Shown one piece after another: positions 15,179 to 23,397 of a DNA stretch of 36,521 nt. Origin of the DNA: Candidatus Nanohalarchaeota archaeon (GTDB lineage Archaea > Nanohalarchaeota > Nanosalinia > Nanosalinales > Nanosalinaceae); the NCBI GenBank assembly GCA_022729355.1, contig JALDAN010000006.1:1-36521 (forward strand), read 5' to 3'. The first letter of the stretch is position 1. Each line of letters begins with the position of its first letter. Both the position numbers and the translations under genes were made by a program. The notes beneath the pieces are model-generated. The model saw only the letters and a list, made by a program, of their open reading frames with translations, made no database searches and was not told where the DNA came from.

Positions 15179-15940
15179 ATGACCAGGGTAATTTCTGTAG
15201 TCTCCGGTAAAGGCGGTGTCGGAAAGACGACTATGACCTCCAATCTCGGAGTAGCACTTGCAAAACAGGATGAAGACGTTGTGATAATCGATGGAAACTT
15301 CTCCGGAGCAAATATCGCACAGCACTTCGGAATGGGATTTCAGGAAGTATCCCTCAACGATGTCATGAACGGAGACGCATACATCACACAGGCCCTGGCC
15401 AAGCATCCTGAAGGAGTCTCTATTCTACCAGCATCAATACTTGAATTCGACGCAGACTCCGAAAACCTGAAGCACGCACTTATCGACTTCCTTGGAGACA
15501 AAGACTTCGTACTGATCGACGCAGCGGCAGGAGTAGGAGAAGAAGTCGAGGCAGCAGTAGAGGCCTCCGACGAAGTACTACTTGTATCAAAGCCAGAACT
15601 CCCGGCACTGACAAATGCTCTTGGAGCCAAGAAACTGGCAGAGGAACTTGAAAGAGAAGTACTAGGCCTCGTACTGAACGAGGTCAGAGGAGAAAAATCA
15701 GAGGTACGTAACGAGGATATCCAGGATCTTGTGCAGGAAGAGATTATCGGAGAAGTCCCTGACCACAAGCATGTCCGTGAAGCTATCGCACTACGCAATC
15801 CTGTCGTCTCACACAAGCCGAAAAGCCGTGTATCGCACGCCATCCACGACGTAGCGCACAGAGTAAAGGGGCAGGAGCCACCTGAAAGAGGCCTTTCAAC
15901 AAAGATCAGATACAAGGTAGAGGACATCGACCTATTCTAA
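15179..15940 (+). CDS. MinD-like ParA-family ATPase, second copy
   Basis: Paralogue of the preceding gene, 253 residues from the ATG at 15179. An upstream in-frame ATG at 15119 is rejected because the extra 20 residues lie across the promoter and precede the conserved start TRVISVVSGKGG. Walker A GKGGVGKTTMTSN (about 10-22), IDGNFSGANIAQHFG in switch I and VLIDAAAGVGEE in switch II. The copies share VEASDEVL and the overall layout, so they arose by duplication. This copy ends in STKIRYKVEDIDLF, without the amphipathic membrane helix of the first copy, so the two may differ in location. It ends before two T-rich runs (15949-15972) likely to end transcription. Confidence 0.9.
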   Translation: MTRVISVVSGKGGVGKTTMTSNLGVALAKQDEDVVIIDGNFSGANIAQHFGMGFQEVSLNDVMNGDAYITQALAKHPEGVSILPASILEFDADSENLKHALIDFLGDKDFVLIDAAAGVGEEVEAAVEASDEVLLVSKPELPALTNALGAKKLAEELEREVLGLVLNEVRGEKSEVRNEDIQDLVQEEIIGEVPDHKHVREAIALRNPVVSHKPKSRVSHAIHDVAHRVKGQEPPERGLSTKIRYKVEDIDLF

Positions 15941-15948
15941 TCCAACCT

Positions 15949-15972
15949 TTTTTCTACAGAGGTTTTTTTGAC
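15949..15972 (+). terminator. T-rich terminator after the second minD
   Basis: Two T runs (CCTTTTTTC and GGTTTTTTTG) directly follow the stop codon at 15940. Archaeal RNA polymerase can terminate on such tracts without a hairpin. Confidence 0.5.
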
Positions 15973-15975
15973 AAG

Positions 15976-15983
15976 TATTAAAT
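15976..15983 (+). promoter_or_regulatory. TATA box of the HIT-protein gene
   Basis: TATTAAAT centred about 29 bases before the ATG at 16009; leaderless spacing. Confidence 0.5.
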
Positions 15984-16008
15984 CCTCTTTTATCCAATAT
16001 TTGTAACT

Positions 16009-16530
16009 ATGACAGACCTGAAGCCTTACGAACAGTATCTGTGGAGTCCTGAACGTGAAGACTATGAGGCCTCTAAAGTGCCAGATGATATTGACTGTAT
16101 CTTCTGTGCACAGGCCTCCGGAGATGACAGAGTCACTAAGATGGCGGTGTATGAAGATGATTTTCTCATGGTGGAGCTGAATATCTTTCCTTACAACACA
16201 GGGCATCTAATGGTGATACCGAAAAGGCATGTCAACTCCATGGTGGATCTTGAAGATGAGGAGAGAAACCGGCTTTTTGCCATGGTGCAGAAAGTTGAAG
16301 AGCTTCAGAGGGAAGTCGTTGAACCTGCAGGAATCGATGTAGGAATGAATATCGGAAAGGCTGCAGGAGAATCGATTCCACATCTCCACGTCCAGCTTGT
16401 GCCGATCTACGAGAAGGACAGAGGATTCATGGAGACCAGCCTCGATACCAAAGTGATGAAGAAATCGCTTGAAGACATGAGAGAAGAGTACAGAGAGAAA
16501 AACGAGATACTAGAAGACTACTGGGACTAA
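16009..16530 (+). CDS. HIT-family nucleotide hydrolase/transferase
   Basis: HIT-superfamily enzyme of 173 residues acting on nucleotide phosphoanhydrides such as diadenosine polyphosphates. The CIFC pair (about 30-33) is a zinc knuckle typical of this group, FPYNTGHLMVIPKRH lies at about 61-75 and the active site is PHLHVQLVP (about 125-133), where the central histidine is the nucleophile; the Gln following the second His is of the type seen in Ap4A phosphorylase/GalT-like members, not the HHH triad of HinT. The rest is a C-terminal charged helix. Six bases ahead of the phosphohexomutase gene, so the two are likely co-transcribed. Substrate is uncertain. Confidence 0.88.
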   Translation: MTDLKPYEQYLWSPEREDYEASKVPDDIDCIFCAQASGDDRVTKMAVYEDDFLMVELNIFPYNTGHLMVIPKRHVNSMVDLEDEERNRLFAMVQKVEELQREVVEPAGIDVGMNIGKAAGESIPHLHVQLVPIYEKDRGFMETSLDTKVMKKSLEDMREEYREKNEILEDYWD

Positions 16531-16536
16531 CAATAT

Positions 16537-17871
16537 ATGACATCTTTCTTCCACACCTACGACCTCAGAGGCCTCCATCCCGAGGAAATCGACGTAGAAG
16601 AAGCAGAAAAAGTAGGGAAGGCCTTCGGAACCTTTGTCGATGCTGAAGAAGTCCTGATCGGGAGAGACGGCCGTAAACACGGCGAAAAAATACTTGAAGC
16701 ATTTATCAGAGGCCTCAAATCCACAGGTGCCGACGTAGCAACCTCAGGGATAGTTCCGTCACCGGTTATCTACTACGGACAGCGAAAACACGGTTTTGGC
16801 GCTGCAGTAGTTGTCACGGCATCCCACAATCCTGCCGAGTACACAGGATTCAAGTTCTGCCGTGAAGAAGCCCTAGCCATGTCAAGAGAAGGAGGCATGA
16901 AACAGATACAGGAAATATACGAAAAAGAGGCCTTCCAGAAAGGTGAAGGAGAGGAAAGAGAAATAGACCTTGTTGAAGACTACATAGAAGCTGTAAAAGA
17001 TACTATAGGAGCAACAGGCCTGGAACTGAAGATCAACTGCGGTAACGGAGTCACAGGAATGATCGCTGAAGAACTTTTCGAGGCCTTGGAATGTGATGTA
17101 TCAACGATTAACTGTGAAGTCGATGGAGAGTTTCCAAATCATCTGCCTGATCCGGGAAACGAAGAGGCCCAGGAAGCACTGTCATCCGGCATGGAGGATG
17201 AGGAGCTTGGCATAATCTTTGATGGAGATGGGGATAGAGCAGGATTCATACTTCCAGGCTACGGCTATATCCCTGAAGATGAAGTGCTGGCACTTTTCTC
17301 GGAGGAGGCCTTGAAGAAGAGGAAAGGCAAAGTAATCTACGACCTCCGGGCCTCTAAACTTGTTCCTGAAGTAGTAAAAGAGAACGGAGGAACGCCTGTG
17401 GAGACACGTGTCGGCCACACATTCATCTCAGAGGCCATACATGAAGACCCGGAAATAGTTTTTGCCGGAGAGCTTTCAGGCCACTACTACTTCCCTGAAT
17501 GGGACTTCCCGTTCGACGATGCACTTTTCGCAGCAGCACTCATGACACAGATAGCAGCAAAGACTGATCTAATAAGACGTCTGGAAAACTATCCTGATTA
17601 CCCTGTATCACCGGAACTCAGGATTGACTGCCCAAACGACGCCAAAAAGGAAGTAGTAAATAGAGTAGAGGCCTCGTATCCGGACAGAGAGATAACGGAT
17701 CTTGACGGCGCAAAGATACACTTCGAGAAAGGATGGGCCTTGGTCAGGCCTTCATCCACAGAGCCGAAAATGAGCGTAAGAGTAGAGGCAGATACGGAAG
17801 AAGATATGAAGAGAATACTGAGTGAGATAGAGGCCTGTGTACAGGAGGCTATAGAAGAGGCCTCATCCTAG
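16537..17871 (+). CDS. Phosphohexomutase (phosphoglucomutase/phosphomannomutase)
   Basis: Interconverts 1- and 6-phosphates of glucose or mannose; here it would join glucose-6-phosphate to glycogen and sugar-nucleotide synthesis. It has 444 residues and the four alpha-D-phosphohexomutase motifs: TASHNP with phosphoserine about residue 96, metal loop DGDGDR (229-234), sugar loop GELSGHYYF (311-319) and phosphate loop RPSSTEPKM (about 404-412). It begins with the family's TYDLRG. The last nine bases overlap the 3' end of the ADP-dependent kinase gene on the other strand. Substrate preference cannot be read from sequence; the neighbouring glycogen genes favour glucose phosphates. Confidence 0.92.
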   Translation: MTSFFHTYDLRGLHPEEIDVEEAEKVGKAFGTFVDAEEVLIGRDGRKHGEKILEAFIRGLKSTGADVATSGIVPSPVIYYGQRKHGFGAAVVVTASHNPAEYTGFKFCREEALAMSREGGMKQIQEIYEKEAFQKGEGEEREIDLVEDYIEAVKDTIGATGLELKINCGNGVTGMIAEELFEALECDVSTINCEVDGEFPNHLPDPGNEEAQEALSSGMEDEELGIIFDGDGDRAGFILPGYGYIPEDEVLALFSEEALKKRKGKVIYDLRASKLVPEVVKENGGTPVETRVGHTFISEAIHEDPEIVFAGELSGHYYFPEWDFPFDDALFAAALMTQIAAKTDLIRRLENYPDYPVSPELRIDCPNDAKKEVVNRVEASYPDREITDLDGAKIHFEKGWALVRPSSTEPKMSVRVEADTEEDMKRILSEIEACVQEAIEEASS

Positions 17872-19113
17872 CTCTGCTGTAAAGGCTGCGGAGGATATTA
17901 TGTCTCCGAGTCCTACAACTCTTTCAGGATCTTCATGGATGAGAGTAGGTATAGCAACAACTGTAATATCATTTATATCTGCTATACCAGTCTCTACAAA
18001 GTCTTCAAGACCTAGATGGTGTGCAAAGTCTTCAAGATCATCAAGCCGATGAAGATGCTTTCCTTCAAGCCCTAACTCACGTAAATCATCTGTGTCAGGA
18101 AGCTCTCCGGTATCTGCTGCAGCAATTGCACAGTTCTCGGCGTAAAGCATCGACTCCCGTATCTTCTCAGGCCTTATATCGTAATCATCTGCGAAGACAA
18201 CGTGATACCTGTAAGTATGAATATGCACTCTATCCACATCCTCCAGAAGCCTCTTTGACAGCTGGAAGGCCTCTCCTAGACTCAACTCGTCTTCAACGTC
18301 CATACCTTTTATCTCGGCGACTTCAAGTGCTTCATTTTCGTCCAGGCCTACGCTATCGAACTCCGGCAGAAGATCCCTCAGAATCTTCTTAGATTTTTTC
18401 TCCTGCATATCAACGTATTCAAGATGTGCAGGTGTATTCAAAAGGCCTATCTGTATCTCGGCTTTATCGATCTTGGCTGAGAAGTTTCCGTCTGCATCAT
18501 GGAAGCCTGAAAGTACTGCTGCGTCAATATTTCTGTCAAGAGTTTCGATTCTCTCCTCTATTCCTTTTCTGAAGTAAGGCCCGAAGCCCTCCAGTCTATC
18601 GGAGACGATCATTCTACATGTTTTCTCGCCGTCTATCTCCACTATCATGTTTTCCTTGGTTCTATCAGTATTTACAGCGTCTTTAATCCGCTTCAGCTTC
18701 AATCCGGAGTCAATTACAGGATATACGATCTCCTCGCTCATCATATCTGCCAGTTCCTTTGAAAGGAACGGTGTATAGAATATACTGTAGTTGCCTGTCC
18801 TGTTCATGAATTCTGCTATTATTCCTCCCTGGCCTCCAAGCTGACGATTGGCTTCAGGGAACTCCTTAGCCATGTAACGTCCAAGAACCTCAACGTTCTC
18901 ACCTGTTTCAACACAATGGCTCAAAACCTGCTTCAATTCTTCTGGGCCTTCAACACGTTCCATTAGCTCGCTTTCAACACTTTCAAGATCAACATCAATC
19001 GCATCAAAATCGTAGATATGATCAATATTCGCATTGAAGCCTGTCAAGACGCTTAACTCCTCTCTTTCAATGCTGGAGGCCTTCATGTATCTCTTTCTCC
19101 AGATATCTTTCAC
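17863..19113 (-). CDS. ADP-dependent sugar kinase (phosphofructokinase/glucokinase family)
   Basis: Uses ADP instead of ATP to phosphorylate glucose or fructose-6-phosphate in the modified archaeal glycolysis. It has 416 residues from the GTG at 19113, which overlaps the tpiA stop by four bases (GTGA); an ATG at 19086 is an alternative. The ribokinase-like fold shows GFNANIDHIYDF (about 25-36), the QLGGQGG loop (about 91-97), the NTPAHLEYVDMQ segment, HIHTYRYH (about 297-304) and the catalytic GLGDIISS (401-408, base Asp404). Third gene of the debranching-enzyme/tpiA operon. ADP-PFK and ADP-GK are hard to tell apart by motif. Convergent with the phosphohexomutase. Confidence 0.88.
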   Translation of the reverse strand: MKDIWRKRYMKASSIEREELSVLTGFNANIDHIYDFDAIDVDLESVESELMERVEGPEELKQVLSHCVETGENVEVLGRYMAKEFPEANRQLGGQGGIIAEFMNRTGNYSIFYTPFLSKELADMMSEEIVYPVIDSGLKLKRIKDAVNTDRTKENMIVEIDGEKTCRMIVSDRLEGFGPYFRKGIEERIETLDRNIDAAVLSGFHDADGNFSAKIDKAEIQIGLLNTPAHLEYVDMQEKKSKKILRDLLPEFDSVGLDENEALEVAEIKGMDVEDELSLGEAFQLSKRLLEDVDRVHIHTYRYHVVFADDYDIRPEKIRESMLYAENCAIAAADTGELPDTDDLRELGLEGKHLHRLDDLEDFAHHLGLEDFVETGIADINDITVVAIPTLIHEDPERVVGLGDIISSAAFTAELG

Positions 19114-19769
19114 AGGCCTTCACACAGGTTTTCAAGTCTTTCAACAGGTTTACGAGATTTTACAACTCCTGAAGCCACGAGGACTCCGTCACAACCAAGT
19201 TCTATACTTTTCATCACATCTTCACAGTCCTTGATGCCAGCACCTGTCAAAGTACCTACTCCTTCATCAGTTCGCTCCACAGCATCTTCAATCATTCCAG
19301 GTCGAGCGGTTGAAACAGATGTATCGCCGCCGATTAGCTCCGGCGGCTCAAAAGCCACGAAATCAGGGCCTAAATCGCTCAACTCCTCTACTTCCTGAAC
19401 TGTCTGAGCGCAGACAACCGTCTCAAGGCCTGCCTCTTTACAGGCCTCTAGCGACTGCCTGACTTCTTCCTTCTCCATTCTTTTCTCAGAGTGATTCAGC
19501 AACGTCCCTGACGCACCTGAGGCCTTCAACATCTCTGCAGTTATGTTGCCGGTGTGGCTCCCAGGCCTTACAGGATCAACATGCTGCCCATACACCTTGA
19601 CTCCTTCACCTGTAGTTCTGATTGTATCGATCAGGTCAGGAGCCACTATTATCTCACTTTCGGACTTTTCAGCTATTTCACTGAAGCTGTCCGCTAGTTC
19701 CTGTGCTTTACTTCCTGAGGCCTCGCTGTAGGCCTTGAAGTTTACGATTATTCTTTTTTTCTGTTTCAT
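19110..19769 (-). CDS. tpiA: Triosephosphate isomerase
   Basis: Interconverts dihydroxyacetone phosphate and glyceraldehyde-3-phosphate. It has 219 residues, the short archaeal form. Active-site parts: NFKAY (Lys12 region), GTLLNHSEKR with catalytic His (about 88-97), VAFEPPELIGG with catalytic Glu (about 138-148), and the phosphate-binding GAGIKD and LVASGVVKSR segments near the C-terminus. It overlaps the upstream debranching gene by four bases and the downstream ADP kinase by four, so all three are in one operon, joining glycogen breakdown to glycolysis. Confidence 0.95.
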   Translation of the reverse strand: MKQKKRIIVNFKAYSEASGSKAQELADSFSEIAEKSESEIIVAPDLIDTIRTTGEGVKVYGQHVDPVRPGSHTGNITAEMLKASGASGTLLNHSEKRMEKEEVRQSLEACKEAGLETVVCAQTVQEVEELSDLGPDFVAFEPPELIGGDTSVSTARPGMIEDAVERTDEGVGTLTGAGIKDCEDVMKSIELGCDGVLVASGVVKSRKPVERLENLCEGL

Positions 19770-21538
19770 TCAATTATCACTTCTATTTCCGGATCGTTCA
19801 GCACTTTGACATCGCCGTTTCTGAACTCCAGATCGACGGATGTATCCTTCACTTTCTTGTTTAGTCTTCTGCATGATATATTTTCCGGAGGCCTGACGAA
19901 TAGTTTTCCGTCCTCCACTTTCAGTCCCAGGAGATACGAGTCGATAACATGTACAGCCATTCCTGCGCTCCATGCCTGTTCGCTGCATCCCAGTACTTCC
20001 CCTGTTTCAGCATCTATGTTTTCAGGTAAAGCGCCGGGCTGATCCCTCTCCGAAAACATGGTGAAGTTCTCTAGCAGGTTTCGTCCTTCCACAGTCTTGC
20101 CGTACTCCATGTTCGCTGCCGCAGCCCAGCAAGTCGTCAATCCCCAGACACTTCCCTCGTGATAGCCGGAGGAGCTGTATCCGGGATCTGTCATAGAAAC
20201 AGTCCTTGCACCGAAACGTGAATTGAATTCGCCGTTAATAGTCTCAAGATACTTCTCTGCTTTTTCATCATCTACATGGCCAAGCATCAATGGAACAGCA
20301 GGATTGATTGTCCTCCACTCTCTTTCAATACCATCTAACATATATTCTTCCTGCATAAATTCTTCGAGGCCTTCACGAAGCTCTTCACTTCTTTCATCGT
20401 CCATTATTTTCAAGGCCTCAATCCAAAGACTCTGTATTTCCACTGCTTCAGGTCTCTCCCGTGTATCCATCCACGTACCACATGGATCGTTCTTGACAAG
20501 CTTATTCTCCAGTTCAAGGCCTTCCACGGCGTCCTCCATAGCTTCCTCTATCTTGTCGTTTATCATGTAGTGGCGAGCCAGTTTATCTGCTGCAATTATG
20601 AATAAAGGCTCTGTATCGTACTGTTTTGGCTCTCTCCTGTCATCTCCATCGATCACTATTTTGTCCGGGAGATCTCTCTTCGCAAAAGCCGTCAGAATGT
20701 CTTCGGCCAGTTCGAAATGCCCTGCATCTATCAATCCAAGTGTTGACCAGAAGCTGTCGCGCGCCCAGTAAGACTGAAACCAGGGATGGCCTGCCAGAAG
20801 GCCTATTGTCTCATTTCTGTCGTACACCATGTTTCTCAGACTGTCAAGAGCGCATTCAAATCTGTAGCCAAGTTCATCGTGCTCGAGCACCTGGTCTGTC
20901 TTTTCGAGGCCTCCAAATGATCCGTCAGGAGTTGAAAGCTCGAAGCTTATGGAGGCCTGTTCTTTTATCTCTGATCTGAAGGAGATTTCTCCTGGTATCA
21001 GGCACTCCTGTTTCTCTCCGGGGTAATGTTCTTTCAGGTAAGGCTCTCTATCCACAGTGAATTCTGTTTCGCTCGTGAAAAGTAGTTTAAGGTTGTTTCT
21101 GTGAATTGATAGTCTTCCTGGTCCTTTATCTGTTCTGTATTCTGTTCTGTCTATGTCTGTGTCTTTGCTTCGGATGTCGACTCCGAGTTCGACTCCTGTC
21201 TTCACTGCTTTTGGCTTATCTGTTCTGTTCTCGATTTCCAGCTCTATCTCTATTCCGGGAGCAGTTTCTGGTGCCTTTATTCTTTCTGTTATGTTCAGGC
21301 TGGATGTTGTGTGGTGGTGGATTATCTTGTCGCCGTACTCTGTGGCTTCGACTGTTTCCGGGCCCAGCCACTCTCCGTTGATCTTTATGGCGTAGTAATC
21401 AAGGAACTTGTATGGTGGAACCCAGAGGCCGCTCCACTTCGTCTTGAACCCTGTATCCAGATGCCTATTCAGAAAGCAGTGAAGGTTCGAGATCACTCCT
21501 TTCCGGGTTTCAAGGTTTTCGCTGAAGTGGTGCTCCAT
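19766..21538 (-). CDS. Glycogen debranching enzyme-like glucosidase (amylo-1,6-glucosidase family)
   Basis: Predicted to hydrolyse alpha-1,6 branch points (or to act as a glucoamylase-type enzyme) on glycogen. It has 590 residues from the ATG at 21538; a TTG two codons upstream is unlikely. The N-terminal beta-rich domain (about 1-220) begins with the pattern RKGVISNLHCFLNRH, resembling GDE_N. The (alpha/alpha)6 catalytic barrel contains GHPWFQSYWARDSFW (about 250-264, with conserved RD), WIEALKIM and the late LPENIDAETGEVLG with EQAWSAG. No signal peptide, so it acts inside the cell. Heads an operon with tpiA and the ADP kinase. Divergent from the glycogen synthase across 113 bases. GH133-like is favoured over GH15. 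Confidence 0.85.
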   Translation of the reverse strand: MEHHFSENLETRKGVISNLHCFLNRHLDTGFKTKWSGLWVPPYKFLDYYAIKINGEWLGPETVEATEYGDKIIHHHTTSSLNITERIKAPETAPGIEIELEIENRTDKPKAVKTGVELGVDIRSKDTDIDRTEYRTDKGPGRLSIHRNNLKLLFTSETEFTVDREPYLKEHYPGEKQECLIPGEISFRSEIKEQASISFELSTPDGSFGGLEKTDQVLEHDELGYRFECALDSLRNMVYDRNETIGLLAGHPWFQSYWARDSFWSTLGLIDAGHFELAEDILTAFAKRDLPDKIVIDGDDRREPKQYDTEPLFIIAADKLARHYMINDKIEEAMEDAVEGLELENKLVKNDPCGTWMDTRERPEAVEIQSLWIEALKIMDDERSEELREGLEEFMQEEYMLDGIEREWRTINPAVPLMLGHVDDEKAEKYLETINGEFNSRFGARTVSMTDPGYSSSGYHEGSVWGLTTCWAAAANMEYGKTVEGRNLLENFTMFSERDQPGALPENIDAETGEVLGCSEQAWSAGMAVHVIDSYLLGLKVEDGKLFVRPPENISCRRLNKKVKDTSVDLEFRNGDVKVLNDPEIEVIIE

Positions 21539-21561
21539 AAACAACTTCTTCGCTCTGATAC

Positions 21562-21570
21562 AGTATAAAG
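21562..21570 (-). promoter_or_regulatory. TATA box of the debranching-enzyme operon
   Basis: AGTATAAAG (minus CTTTATACT) centred about 28 bases before the ATG at 21538. Confidence 0.5.
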
Positions 21571-21616
21571 CCTTCTTTTTAACCGTTTGGTGGCAAACAG
21601 GAGTCTTTGACAGGTG

Positions 21617-21624
21617 TTTTAATA
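21617..21624 (+). promoter_or_regulatory. TATA-like element of the glycogen synthase operon
   Basis: TTTTAATA centred about 31 bases before the ATG at 21652. Confidence 0.45.
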
Positions 21625-21651
21625 TTCCACGAAAACGTATTCTGTAACATT

Positions 21652-23397
21652 ATGGCTGGAAAACCTGAAAACTTCATAGAGGTATCTTACGAGGTCGCCA
21701 ACAAGGTGGGTGGAATCCATCAGGTGCTTGAATCAAAAGCCGGAAAGATGAAAGACTTCTACGGGGAAAACTACATCACAGTAGGCCCCTACATCAAGGA
21801 ATCAGCAAGACAGGAGTTCATACCAAGAGAAAAACACTCTTATCAGGAAGAGTTCAGAAAACTAGAGGAAGAACACGGCATCAAACTACATTATGGAGTA
21901 TGGGACATCGCAGCCAGCCCCAAAACTATACTAGTAGAATATGAAGGCCTCAACAAGTCTACAGACGAAATAAAAGAGGAACTATGGAACAGGTACGGAA
22001 TCGACTCTCTCAACGCTCCTGAGGACTTCAACGATCCTGTGAAATGGAGCTACAGCGTAGGCCTACTTATAGGAGAACTGGAAGACTGTCTAGAAGGTGA
22101 AAGTGTTGTACAGCTACATGAATGGCTTTCGGGCCCGGCTATTACAGGATTTGAGAGTCCTTCGGTCTTCACGACACATGCTACAGTTCTTGGAAGAGCA
22201 CTTTCCAGCTCCGACTTCGATCTCAATGAAGCTATAGATTCAGGAGGCCTAGATCAGTCTCTGGCAGATGAATATGGTGTCAAGCCGAAGCATCAGGTGG
22301 AGAAGATGGCTGCACAGGAGTCAGAAGTATTTACGACTGTGAGTGAGACTACAGGGAAGGAAGCTGAGGCTGTACTGGAGGAAAGGCCTGATGTAATACT
22401 GCCGAACGGTTTCAATGTTGAGGAGTATCCGAGTCTTGAAGAGTTATCTTATAATCATACTAGAAAGAAGGAGGAGATGAAGGAGTTCTTGCAGGCCTAC
22501 TTCGAGCCGTACTACAGTGTAGATCTGGAGAGTGATCCGAGAATACTGTTTATATCTGGTAGATACGAGTTCCATAATAAAGGAGTGGATATGTTGATTG
22601 ATGCACTGGCTGAAGTGAATGAGAGGCCTGGTGATGATTTCTACGTGTTCTTCTTTATTCCTTCTGAAGTTGAGGGAGCTAGGATGGATGTGCTGGAGAA
22701 CATGTCGCTTTACGATGAGTTGGAAGGCTATGTGGACTCTGTTATGCCGGATCTGAGGAATAAGATACTGAACTCTGTTACTTCCGGTGATACGCCGGAG
22801 GATCTGGAGAATGTGCTTGATAGCTCTACAATAGAATCGCTTTCAGCTGATTTCCATGAGAGGGATGGCAGGCCTCCACTCTGCGCATTTGATTTGGCCT
22901 ATCCGGATGATAATATAATTTCATATTTGAAGGAGAAAGGCCTCAATAATGCAGAGGATGATAGGGTAAAAGTGATTTTCTATCCGACGTATCTTTCTGT
23001 AGGGGACAAATTGCTTTCCATGGATTACAATGATGCCATTGTGGCTTCTTCAGCAGGCATCTTCCCTAGCTATTACGAGCCATGGGGCTATACGCCTGTG
23101 GAGACAGCTGCCAACGGAGCACTCTCCGTAACAACAGATATGGCAGGCTTTGGAAAGTTCCTGAAAGAAAATACTGGTGAAGAAGAGAGGAAAGGAATCA
23201 AAATACTTGAAAGAGAAGACAAAAGCTACGAGGAGGCCTCTCTGCAGCTTGCTGACTTTATTTCAGATATAGTTGACTACTCCAAGACTGAGATAACCGA
23301 GAGAAAGCATAATGCACGCAAGCTTGCACAGATGACTTCTTGGGAGAAACTTGGCAAAAACTACGAGAAAGCTCACATAGAGGCTGTTGAGCGATGA
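21652..23397 (+). CDS. Glycogen synthase, GT3 (eukaryotic/GYS) type
   Basis: Elongates alpha-1,4-glucan chains from a nucleotide sugar. It has 581 residues from the ATG at 21652 (an in-frame ATG at 21607 overlaps the promoter and lacks homology). GT3 markers: EVSYEVANKVGGIHQVL at the N-terminus (about 10-26), VFTTHATVLGRAL (about 171-183), GRYEFHNKGVDMLIDAL (about 303-319), and PSYYEPWGYTPVE with catalytic Glu (about 480-492), then TTDMAGFGKFL. This is the eukaryotic/Bacteroidetes-like family rather than the GT5 synthase usual in archaea. The C-terminus lacks most of the arginine cluster used for glucose-6-phosphate activation in yeast and animals. First gene of a four-gene operon with ATGA overlaps. 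Confidence 0.92.
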   Translation: MAGKPENFIEVSYEVANKVGGIHQVLESKAGKMKDFYGENYITVGPYIKESARQEFIPREKHSYQEEFRKLEEEHGIKLHYGVWDIAASPKTILVEYEGLNKSTDEIKEELWNRYGIDSLNAPEDFNDPVKWSYSVGLLIGELEDCLEGESVVQLHEWLSGPAITGFESPSVFTTHATVLGRALSSSDFDLNEAIDSGGLDQSLADEYGVKPKHQVEKMAAQESEVFTTVSETTGKEAEAVLEERPDVILPNGFNVEEYPSLEELSYNHTRKKEEMKEFLQAYFEPYYSVDLESDPRILFISGRYEFHNKGVDMLIDALAEVNERPGDDFYVFFFIPSEVEGARMDVLENMSLYDELEGYVDSVMPDLRNKILNSVTSGDTPEDLENVLDSSTIESLSADFHERDGRPPLCAFDLAYPDDNIISYLKEKGLNNAEDDRVKVIFYPTYLSVGDKLLSMDYNDAIVASSAGIFPSYYEPWGYTPVETAANGALSVTTDMAGFGKFLKENTGEEERKGIKILEREDKSYEEASLQLADFISDIVDYSKTEITERKHNARKLAQMTSWEKLGKNYEKAHIEAVER

